Positions 1-5,804 of a stretch of 12,476 nt of DNA are shown one piece after another. A program made the translations under genes and the position numbers. Every line of letters begins with the position of its first letter. Within the stretch, counting starts at the first letter, position 1. This DNA is from Emcibacter sp. (lineage in GTDB: Bacteria > Pseudomonadota > Alphaproteobacteria > Sphingomonadales > Emcibacteraceae), in assembly GCA_023142175.1 (NCBI GenBank), contig JAGLJX010000027.1, positions 1 to 12,476 of the forward strand, given 5' to 3'. The notes beneath the pieces are model-generated. The model was not told the origin of the DNA. It did not search any database and was given only the letters and a program-made list of their open reading frames with translations.

Positions 1-1073
1 AACATTCCACCGGTGGTGTCGGCGATAAAGTAAGCCTGATGTTAGCCCCTATGATTGCGGCATGCGGTGGTTTTGTGCCAATGATTTCGGGCCGTGGCCT
101 TGGCCATTCCGGCGGCACATTAGACAAGATGGAAGCCATCCCGGGATATAACGTCGCGCCTGATCTGGATAAACTGGCCGTCGTTGTGAAACAAGTTGGC
201 TGTGCCATCATCGGACAAACCGCAGAACTGGCCCCAGCAGACCGGGTGATTTATAGCGTGCGCGATGTGACGGCAACTGTGGAATCGGTACCCCTGATCA
301 CCGCATCCATATTATCCAAGAAAATATCAGCCGGACTGGATGCCTTGGTGATGGACATTAAAGTCGGCAAAGGTGCCTTCATGGAAACCCCGGCAAGGGC
401 TGAGAAACTGGCAAACTCTATCATCCGAACCGCGCGGGAACATGATATGCCCACCCACGCCATAATCACATCAATGGATGAAGTGCTGGGCCGTACAGCC
501 GGCAATGCGCTGGAGGTCTCTGAGACTTTGGATTACCTTAGCGGTCGGGTGCGTGACCCCAGACTCCATGAGGTCGTTATGGCCCTGACAACAGAAATGC
601 TGCTGCTGACAAACCTGGCCCGAAGCCGGACGGAAGCCGAACAGAAATTACAAGCCGTATTGGACAATGGCAAAGCCATGGAAATCTTTGCGCAGATGAT
701 AACCGCCCTTGGCGGACCGATAGATTTTGTTGAAAAACCGGAAAAATATCTGGCTGTAGCACCTGTGATCAAGCCCGTCTATGCCCTTACTCCGGGGTAT
801 GTTTCTGCTATTGATGTGCGCGGGGTTGGCAATCTTATTGTCGCGCTGGGTGGCGGGCGCTCCACCCCCGGCCAAAAGTTGGATATGGCTGTTGGCCTCG
901 CTGATGTTGCCCGAATAGGCGACTATGTGGATGGTGAAAAACCAATAGCCATGGTTCATGCCCGTACGGAGGATACAGCAGAGCGAATCAGCTCTGATAT
1001 ACAAAAAAGCTACAGCCTGTCCGATAAGCCACAAAAGCCTCCAAAACTCATCCAAAAACTGATGGTTGACTAA
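1..1073 (+). CDS. deoA: Thymidine phosphorylase, 5' end cut by window edge
   Basis: Catalyses phosphorolysis of thymidine (and deoxyuridine) to the free base and 2-deoxyribose 1-phosphate in the cytoplasm. The open frame runs in from the left edge: codons from base 3 read HSTGGVGDKVSLM, the conserved phosphate-binding segment that lies near residue 85 in the E. coli enzyme, so about 84 residues are missing and the ATG at 39 is internal. The 356 residues present bring the total close to the family's 440. The family signature SGRGLGHSGGTLDKME follows (the usual HTGG is HSGG here), then YSVRDVTATVES and ITASILSKK, which hold the Arg, Ser and Lys that contact the base, then VMDIKVGKGAFM. The C-terminal alpha/beta domain is intact and ends at TAA. 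It could be a generic pyrimidine-nucleoside phosphorylase, but the motifs favour DeoA. The gene is alone on its strand here; its promoter lies outside. No obvious terminator hairpin follows it. Confidence 0.95.
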   Translation, partial: HSTGGVGDKVSLMLAPMIAACGGFVPMISGRGLGHSGGTLDKMEAIPGYNVAPDLDKLAVVVKQVGCAIIGQTAELAPADRVIYSVRDVTATVESVPLITASILSKKISAGLDALVMDIKVGKGAFMETPARAEKLANSIIRTAREHDMPTHAIITSMDEVLGRTAGNALEVSETLDYLSGRVRDPRLHEVVMALTTEMLLLTNLARSRTEAEQKLQAVLDNGKAMEIFAQMITALGGPIDFVEKPEKYLAVAPVIKPVYALTPGYVSAIDVRGVGNLIVALGGGRSTPGQKLDMAVGLADVARIGDYVDGEKPIAMVHARTEDTAERISSDIQKSYSLSDKPQKPPKLIQKLMVD

Positions 1074-1173
1074 ATATAACCAACCAATTACGTCCCAGAT
1101 TACTTTTCCCCACGAGCTGTCATAAAAGCTTTACATACTGGCTATATACAACCGTTTGTTCACAAGGATACGA

Positions 1174-1189
1174 ACTGTCATTTAACAGT
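1174..1189. repeat. Short inverted repeat, possible operator
   Basis: The sequence ACTGT, six bases, ACAGT forms a 5-bp inverted repeat about 60 bases upstream of the candidate -35 box of the first receptor gene. Its size would suit a dimeric regulator, but arms this short are common in AT-rich DNA. I do not recognise it as a known operator. Confidence 0.2.
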
Positions 1190-1248
1190 ATCAATTCTTA
1201 CTGATCACTAAAAAGTGTTTATCTACTAGCGATATTGGATATATAAAT

Positions 1249-1276
1249 TTGACTTTATGATCAAATTAAATAAACT
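1249..1276 (+). promoter_or_regulatory. Candidate sigma70 promoter of first receptor
   Basis: TTGACT (1249-1254) and TAAACT (1271-1276) are separated by 16 bases. The -10 box is only fair. The main support is comparative: the 11-mer AAATTTGACTT covering the -35 box recurs at 5666-5676 ahead of the paralogous receptor, with the -35 start 131 bases before the ATG here and 135 bases before it there. An alternative -10, TATGAT at 1256-1261, has a TTGGAT at 1235-1240, but with a short 15-base spacer. Confidence 0.45.
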
Positions 1277-1364
1277 TCTGCTTTAGTAGTGTTAAAAAAA
1301 ACAAAAAGTATGTTCCCCAAGAAATCGCATAGATAAAAAAATTAATACTGAATTCAATCAATCC

Positions 1365-1373
1365 AAGAGGGAG
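1365..1373 (+). promoter_or_regulatory. Ribosome binding site of first receptor
   Basis: AAGAGGGAG lies six bases before the ATG at 1380 and fixes that start. The flanking bases (ATCCAA, purine-rich block, GAAAAATGAC) are nearly the same in front of the second receptor, which supports both start codons. Confidence 0.7.
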
Positions 1374-1379
1374 AGAAAA

Positions 1380-4300
1380 ATGACTAGCTTAAAATCCAAT
1401 ATGAAAGGCCTTATGCTGAGTTCTGCGCTCAGGTCAAGTCTTTTGAATACGTCAACGGCACTGGCAATTGCCCTTGCCTCCGTCACCACTTTTGCCATGC
1501 AGGCAGAAGCACAGGTTACCACATCCACTGTCAAGGGCACGGTAATATCCGCCGGTGCGCCAGTAGCTAATGCCACGGTTGTGATTACACATACGCCTTC
1601 AGGTAGCCGCAAGACCCTCACCACAAATAATAACGGTGGTTACAACGCATCTGGTCTACGTGTTGGTGGTCCCTACACAATCGCAGTAACATCTGACAAA
1701 GGTAACAGTACCGTTGAAGACGTCTATCTTACACTGGGTGGTGTTTCCACAATTCCGGTGAATGTATCTACTGATACGGCTGCGCTGGAAGAAATTATTG
1801 TAACAGGCAGTGCCTTAAGTGGTGGCATCCAGATGGGTGCTGGATCTGCAATTGACCAAAGAACAATGGACGGCATTCCTGCAACGGGTCGTGACTTTGC
1901 CGATTATGTCAAAATCAACCCAATGGTTAATCTTGACCCAACCGATAATCTTGTTGGTATCAGTGTTGCGGGTACAAATAACAGATTTAACAGCATTACA
2001 ATTGATGGTGTGGCGCAAAATGATGACTTTGGCCTGAACGCCAATGGCCAGCCGGGACAGCGTAATACTATTTCCATGGACGTCGTTGAGCAGATTGCCA
2101 TTAACATTGCGCCTTTCGATGTGCAGTATAACGGTTTTCAGGGCGCAAACTTTAACGTTGTGACCAAATCAGGGACCAATGAATTTCATGGTACTGCATA
2201 TGGCTATCTTCGTAATGATGGGCTAACCGGAAGCAAAACAACGGACAGCGATGGCGTTACGTCTGAAGATCTTATTTCTGAGTTCAGCGAAAAAACATGG
2301 GGTGCGACCCTTGGTGGCCCAATCATTAAAGATAAATTATTTTTTATGGCCGGTTATGAACAATTCAGTTCCTCTACGCCAATTACAACTGGCCCTTCTG
2401 ACAGCAGCTTTGGTAATACAGTAGATGGCGTGACACAAGCTGACCTTGATCGTGCCGCAGATATTGCGCAGAATGTATATGGGTTTGATGCGGGCCGTTT
2501 TGGTGAATTTGACAGTCTGAAAGAAAAAGACCGTAAGATTTTTGCCAAACTTGACTGGAATATCAACGAAGATCACCGCGCATCTTTCACTTACCAAAAT
2601 ACCAAAGGCAACAAAATTTTCATCCGTAATACCAGCGCAAGTTACGGCGATATTTCTTTGCCGTCTGCATGGTATGATAAGATTGAAGAAATTGAGACAT
2701 ATTCCCTACAGGTCTTCTCTGACTGGAGCGACAATTTCTCAACAGAGTTGAAAATCAGCAAAAAAGATCAAATAACAGAACAGAACCCATTATTTGGTGG
2801 GGATTTTGCTCAAGTGGAAATTGGACTTGATACCGGCGACAGTATTTTTCTTGGCCCTGATCAATACCGCCATGCCAACTTCCTGAAAAACAATGCGTGG
2901 GGCGCAAAGTTCAAAGCCACTTACCTTGCTGGTGACCATGAAATTTCAGCTGGTTTAGAATATGATGCATTTGATGTCTTTAACCTGTTTATTCCGGGAA
3001 GTGAAGGGGTTTACGAATTTGACGGACTGGATAACTTTGAAGCACAAATAGCTGATGATTTCTCCTACACCAACGCTTTCACCAATGTTGAAGATGATGG
3101 CGGTGCAGAATTCTCCACCAAGCAAACAACATTATATATTCAGGATGTCTGGACTGTGAATGATCAGTTTAGCATGCAGTTCGGTTTGCGTTATGAGCGT
3201 TTTGATACCAGCGACACACCTTCCTTTAACCAGAATTTCTTTGACAATTATGGTTTCGGCAATGACGCTACTTTGGATGGTAAAAATATCTTCCTGCCGC
3301 GTTTCGGCTTTAACTATGCCATGGATGAGCGTACAATAATCCGTGGTGGTGCCGGCCTGTTTAGTGGCGGCAGCCCAAATGTTTGGATATCAAATAACTA
3401 TACTAATGATGGACAAACAATCGTTAGAGCAGACCTAAGCGGTCTTGACCCTGCCATTTATCTTGAAAATGTAAGCGGTTTTGACATTCCACAGGAAGTT
3501 CAGGACACTTTGGTTCAGGGTAATGGTTCTGTGAACTATCTGAACCCTGATTTCAAGCTTCCGTCCAGTTGGAAATTCAATCTTGCTGTAGAACATGACT
3601 TTGATCTTGGGGAAACCTTGGGTGATGGCTATCTGGTAACAGTTGAAGCACTTATTACTTCTGTTAAAAATGCCACAAACTGGGAAGAACTCAGAGCGGG
3701 GACACAGATTGGAACGGCTCCTGATGGTCGTCCGATTTACAATCGTCAAAGCCGTGGGTCATTTGATCTGGGTCTGATCAATACGACAGAGGGTGGTGCT
3801 GAAGTATTCACCGTTGCCGTTCAAAAAGAATATGATAACGGCGTAAGCTTCAACGCGGCATATGCCAATACAAGCGCACGCGAAGTTAATCCGGGCACAA
3901 GTTCAACGGCAACATCCAACTTTGGTAAGGTCGGCATTTCTGATCGTAGCAATTTCGAACTGGGAACTTCTGTTTTCGAGAATAAGCATCGTTTCACTTT
4001 GAACCTGAATTATGTAACAGAGTTCGTTACTGATCTGGAAACACGTTTTGGTTTCTTCTTTGAAACCCGTTCCGGACGTCCTTTCAGTTACACCTACGAT
4101 CAGGCCAGCAGCAGCCGCGACATTCCTTTCGGCGGTGGTGCCGAGTTTGAACGTCGTGACCGTCAGTTGGTCTACGTACCGACAGAAGGTGATTCAGCAA
4201 TGTGTTACACAGGATGTATTGTTGGTGGCGATGCCACATCCAGTGCCGTTACCGAAGCAGATTTCCTGGCCTTCCTGCAAGAAACCGGTCTTGATCAATA

Positions 4301-4625
4301 TGCGGGCAGTATTGCGCCACGTAATAGCCCGCGCAACCCTTGGTACTCGAAACTGGACTTCCGCTTCACGCAGGAAATTCCGGGCCTTATGGATGGTCAC
4401 AAGGGGCTATTCTCCTTTGATATCACCAACCTGACTAACCTGCTAAACAGCAGTTGGGGCCGTTTCGAACAAACTGGTTTCCCAAGTCTGGAAAGAGTGG
4501 GTCGGGTGAGTATCACGGATGATAACCGGTATGTATTCACACGGTTTAATGGCGTTGGAAATCCACGGATGAACACACTGGCATCCGTTTGGAGAATGCG
4601 TCTTGGTTTGAAATACTCATTCTAA
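1380..4625 (+). CDS. Oar-like TonB-dependent receptor, paralogue A
   Basis: Outer-membrane beta-barrel of 1081 residues, expected to import a large or scarce substrate using TonB-ExbBD energy. A long signal peptide spans residues 1-44, with a polar n-region of about 24 residues, a hydrophobic core (residues 27-39) and an AEA cleavage site before Q45. Residues about 48-130 look like a carboxypeptidase-regulatory-like beta-sandwich (VKGTV..., GGYNASGLRVGGPYTI). A TonB-box-like stretch LEEIIVTGS follows at 136-144. The plug (about 160-270) has FNSITIDGVAQND and NVVTKSGTNEFHG, typical of Oar-family receptors. The rest is barrel, rich in alternating aromatic strands, ending in YSF, the aromatic terminus expected for BAM insertion. 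C942 and C946 could form a tight disulphide in an outer loop. It is monocistronic: own promoter upstream, terminator directly after. The substrate is not readable from sequence; the neighbours suggest nucleic-acid breakdown products, which is inference. Confidence 0.92.
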   Translation: MTSLKSNMKGLMLSSALRSSLLNTSTALAIALASVTTFAMQAEAQVTTSTVKGTVISAGAPVANATVVITHTPSGSRKTLTTNNNGGYNASGLRVGGPYTIAVTSDKGNSTVEDVYLTLGGVSTIPVNVSTDTAALEEIIVTGSALSGGIQMGAGSAIDQRTMDGIPATGRDFADYVKINPMVNLDPTDNLVGISVAGTNNRFNSITIDGVAQNDDFGLNANGQPGQRNTISMDVVEQIAINIAPFDVQYNGFQGANFNVVTKSGTNEFHGTAYGYLRNDGLTGSKTTDSDGVTSEDLISEFSEKTWGATLGGPIIKDKLFFMAGYEQFSSSTPITTGPSDSSFGNTVDGVTQADLDRAADIAQNVYGFDAGRFGEFDSLKEKDRKIFAKLDWNINEDHRASFTYQNTKGNKIFIRNTSASYGDISLPSAWYDKIEEIETYSLQVFSDWSDNFSTELKISKKDQITEQNPLFGGDFAQVEIGLDTGDSIFLGPDQYRHANFLKNNAWGAKFKATYLAGDHEISAGLEYDAFDVFNLFIPGSEGVYEFDGLDNFEAQIADDFSYTNAFTNVEDDGGAEFSTKQTTLYIQDVWTVNDQFSMQFGLRYERFDTSDTPSFNQNFFDNYGFGNDATLDGKNIFLPRFGFNYAMDERTIIRGGAGLFSGGSPNVWISNNYTNDGQTIVRADLSGLDPAIYLENVSGFDIPQEVQDTLVQGNGSVNYLNPDFKLPSSWKFNLAVEHDFDLGETLGDGYLVTVEALITSVKNATNWEELRAGTQIGTAPDGRPIYNRQSRGSFDLGLINTTEGGAEVFTVAVQKEYDNGVSFNAAYANTSAREVNPGTSSTATSNFGKVGISDRSNFELGTSVFENKHRFTLNLNYVTEFVTDLETRFGFFFETRSGRPFSYTYDQASSSRDIPFGGGAEFERRDRQLVYVPTEGDSAMCYTGCIVGGDATSSAVTEADFLAFLQETGLDQYAGSIAPRNSPRNPWYSKLDFRFTQEIPGLMDGHKGLFSFDITNLTNLLNSSWGRFEQTGFPSLERVGRVSITDDNRYVFTRFNGVGNPRMNTLASVWRMRLGLKYSF

Positions 4626-4645
4626 TACAGAGCAAAATACAATTG

Positions 4646-4675
4646 AAAAAGGGTGGCATTTGCCACCCTTTTTTT
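4646..4675 (+). terminator. Rho-independent terminator, probably bidirectional
   Basis: A perfect stem GGGTGGC/GCCACCC (4651-4657 and 4662-4668) with a four-base loop is followed by seven T. Five A precede the stem, so the opposite strand also has a short U-run. It sits 20 bases after the receptor stop and 17 bases after the stop of the converging nuclease gene, so it probably ends both transcripts. Confidence 0.93.
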
Positions 4676-4692
4676 ATGTAATGATACTATGA

Positions 4693-5469
4693 TTATTTTG
4701 CAAAAGCCGCGTTCAATACCCCGGCCAAGCGCATACCGCCTTTGAGGAGCTGTTGGCGAATCACCGGGCGGTATTTATAGACATAACCCCATGAAAAATT
4801 CCGGTCACCCACATCATAGACTATATCCCGTAAAACAAGCCCCTCATGAATCCAGTCAATAGGTTTGGTTTTCTGATACACGATGATTTCTTCCGCTGTT
4901 GCTTTGTCGAGGAAATTGGACCATTCGGTGAAGGATAGTTTTTCCTTATCAACCAGAAAAATATCCCAGACAGAATGAAGGTCTGTTACTTCTTCGAACC
5001 ACATCACCTTGACCCGATTGCCACCATGATCACTGGCATGACCAAAATGCATCGGCTGATGCATATCACCCACGATATGAACAAGAAATTTTAAGGCATG
5101 TTGTTTTTCCGCACGTGTTGCTTCTGAAGATTTAAGAGTAGCCATAAATTCTTCGTAAGCACTTAAGACATCACCCGCCGGATTTCTTTCCGTATCCTCG
5201 AAAGTCTGCCCCGCGGGAACATTAAGGTAATGATAAACATTGGCATTTCGCCAATAATCATCGGGGCTGGATTTCATCTCATCGGCCCAGTTAGCCACCG
5301 CCGCCAATGATATATTTCCCAGAATTTCCTTGATGCGGCTTCTTGCAGCTTCGCTCAAATGGCGTTCTGCTAATTCTGCAACAACCCGATGTCCTGTCTT
5401 CTCATAGGCGACAGCAGACGGCACCCATACCAGATTTAAGATCGCTAATAGGCTTAAAAAAACGCGCAT
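4693..5469 (-). CDS. Secreted S1/P1-family nuclease
   Basis: Zinc-dependent phosphodiesterase and nuclease of the S1/P1 family, which cuts single-stranded DNA and RNA to 5'-mononucleotides and often removes 3'-phosphates. The 258-residue protein starts with a signal peptide (cleavage after AVA, residues 19-21), placing it in the periplasm or outside the cell. Relative to P1 nuclease, the three-zinc ligands can all be matched: H27, D63 (WAD), H80 (YHYLNVP), H131, D135, H141 (HIVGDMHQPMH), H165 and D169 (LHSVWD). The exception is the mature N-terminal residue, which in P1 is Trp1 and here is Tyr22. The C-terminal part (RLAGVLN) fits the family. Length is typical for bacterial members. It is transcribed alone, divergent from the second receptor and convergent with the first. 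Its exact preference (RNA, DNA or 3'-nucleotides) cannot be read from sequence. Confidence 0.93.
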   Translation of the reverse strand: MRVFLSLLAILNLVWVPSAVAYEKTGHRVVAELAERHLSEAARSRIKEILGNISLAAVANWADEMKSSPDDYWRNANVYHYLNVPAGQTFEDTERNPAGDVLSAYEEFMATLKSSEATRAEKQHALKFLVHIVGDMHQPMHFGHASDHGGNRVKVMWFEEVTDLHSVWDIFLVDKEKLSFTEWSNFLDKATAEEIIVYQKTKPIDWIHEGLVLRDIVYDVGDRNFSWGYVYKYRPVIRQQLLKGGMRLAGVLNAAFAK

Positions 5470-5473
5470 AAAT

Positions 5474-5481
5474 TCCTCCTT
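5474..5481 (-). promoter_or_regulatory. Strong Shine-Dalgarno site of nuclease gene
   Basis: On the minus strand AAGGAGGA sits four bases before the ATG at 5469. It is the strongest ribosome binding site in the window and supports this start, which also gives a good signal peptide. Confidence 0.85.
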
Positions 5482-5510
5482 AAATTTTCTATTTTAACAT
5501 TCAAATTCAT

Positions 5511-5539
5511 ATAATATACCCCTGTATAATTTCTGTCAT
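5511..5539 (-). promoter_or_regulatory. Candidate sigma70 promoter of nuclease gene
   Basis: On the minus strand ATGACA (5539 down to 5534) and TATTAT (5516 down to 5511) are separated by exactly 17 bases. Each box is one mismatch from consensus. Transcription would start near 5504, giving a leader of about 35 bases with the Shine-Dalgarno site near its end. Confidence 0.6.
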
Positions 5540-5599
5540 TGGAATTGATGCCCAACCATTAACATCTTACACAAACCAGACCTATTCATTGAACAGCCC

Positions 5600-5630
5600 T
5601 ATAGTATTTGTCAAGGACGGTTGTACTATA
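5600..5630. repeat. Inverted repeat between divergent promoters, possible operator
   Basis: Perfect 7-bp arms TATAGTA (5600-5606) and TACTATA (5624-5630) are separated by 17 bases, so the arm centres lie 24 bases apart, between two and two and a half helical turns. The right arm is part of TTGTACTAT (5621-5629), whose exact reverse complement ATAGTACAA recurs at 5738-5746. The position between two divergent promoters would let one regulator act on both the nuclease and the receptor. I do not recognise the regulator family. Confidence 0.4.
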
Positions 5631-5669
5631 ACTTAATTAAAGTATGCGGGGTTGTGCCAAGAAAAAAAT

Positions 5670-5698
5670 TTGACTTGAAAGTAAAAAAATTTTATTAT
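5670..5698 (+). promoter_or_regulatory. Sigma70-type promoter of second receptor
   Basis: TTGACT (5670-5675) and TATTAT (5693-5698) have a 17-base spacer and each is one mismatch from consensus. The -35 region AAATTTGACTT is shared with the promoter of the first receptor at nearly the same distance from the start codon. The predicted leader is about 100 bases long and contains further inverted repeats. Confidence 0.65.
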
Positions 5699-5749
5699 TC
5701 GAGGGCAATCTATACTAATAAGTACTGTATTAAACCGATAGTACAATTA

Positions 5750-5764
5750 AGTAAGTGACTTACT
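5750..5764. repeat. 15-bp perfect palindrome in receptor leader
   Basis: AGTAAGT, G, ACTTACT is a perfect 7-bp inverted repeat around one central base. It lies about 45 bases downstream of the expected transcription start and 40 bases before the ATG of the second receptor. The one-base centre makes it a poor RNA hairpin at full length, so a roadblock-type operator is the simpler reading. No matching site was seen in the first receptor's leader. Confidence 0.45.
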
Positions 5765-5792
5765 GTGTGACGCAGAAAATTCGCAAATCCAA

Positions 5793-5800
5793 AAGGGAAG
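5793..5800 (+). promoter_or_regulatory. Ribosome binding site of second receptor
   Basis: AAGGGAAG lies four bases before the ATG at 5805. The match to anti-Shine-Dalgarno is weaker than for the nuclease gene, but the surrounding bases are conserved with the first receptor's leader. Confidence 0.6.
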
Positions 5801-5804
5801 AAAA

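Larger units (their letters stand above)
1074..1379. other. AT-rich intergenic region, deoA to first receptor
   Basis: This 306-base stretch holds no plausible gene. It is visibly richer in A and T than the flanking genes. It contains a candidate promoter for the downstream receptor, a short inverted repeat at 1174-1189, a small CACT/AGTG hairpin at 1206-1217, and a ribosome binding site at its right end. I found no rho-independent terminator for deoA in it, so read-through into the receptor gene is possible. Confidence 0.6.
5470..5804. other. Divergent control region, nuclease / second receptor
   Basis: This 335-base AT-rich stretch has no plausible gene. It carries a minus-strand promoter for the nuclease (5511-5539), a plus-strand promoter for the second receptor (5670-5698), and an inverted repeat between the two (5600-5630). 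A 9-bp inverted pair joins 5621-5629 with 5738-5746, and a 15-bp palindrome lies in the receptor leader (5750-5764). The density of symmetric elements suggests regulator binding or leader folding. Confidence 0.6.

Noticed and set aside
648..1055. 135-codon open frame on the minus strand
   Set aside because: Antisense to the conserved C-terminal half of deoA, with no family resemblance; a shadow frame.
39..1073. deoA starting at the ATG at 39
   Set aside because: Codons before it encode HSTGGVGDKVSL, a conserved part of the enzyme, so the gene begins outside the window.
4048..4434. 128-codon open frame on the plus strand inside receptor A
   Set aside because: A different-frame overlap with the receptor's conserved barrel end; no supporting signal.
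5676..5804. Riboswitch in the roughly 100-base leader of receptor B
   Set aside because: I see no conserved class such as the cobalamin or TPP elements, and the leader is AT-rich without a stable multi-stem fold; the palindromes fit DNA sites better.
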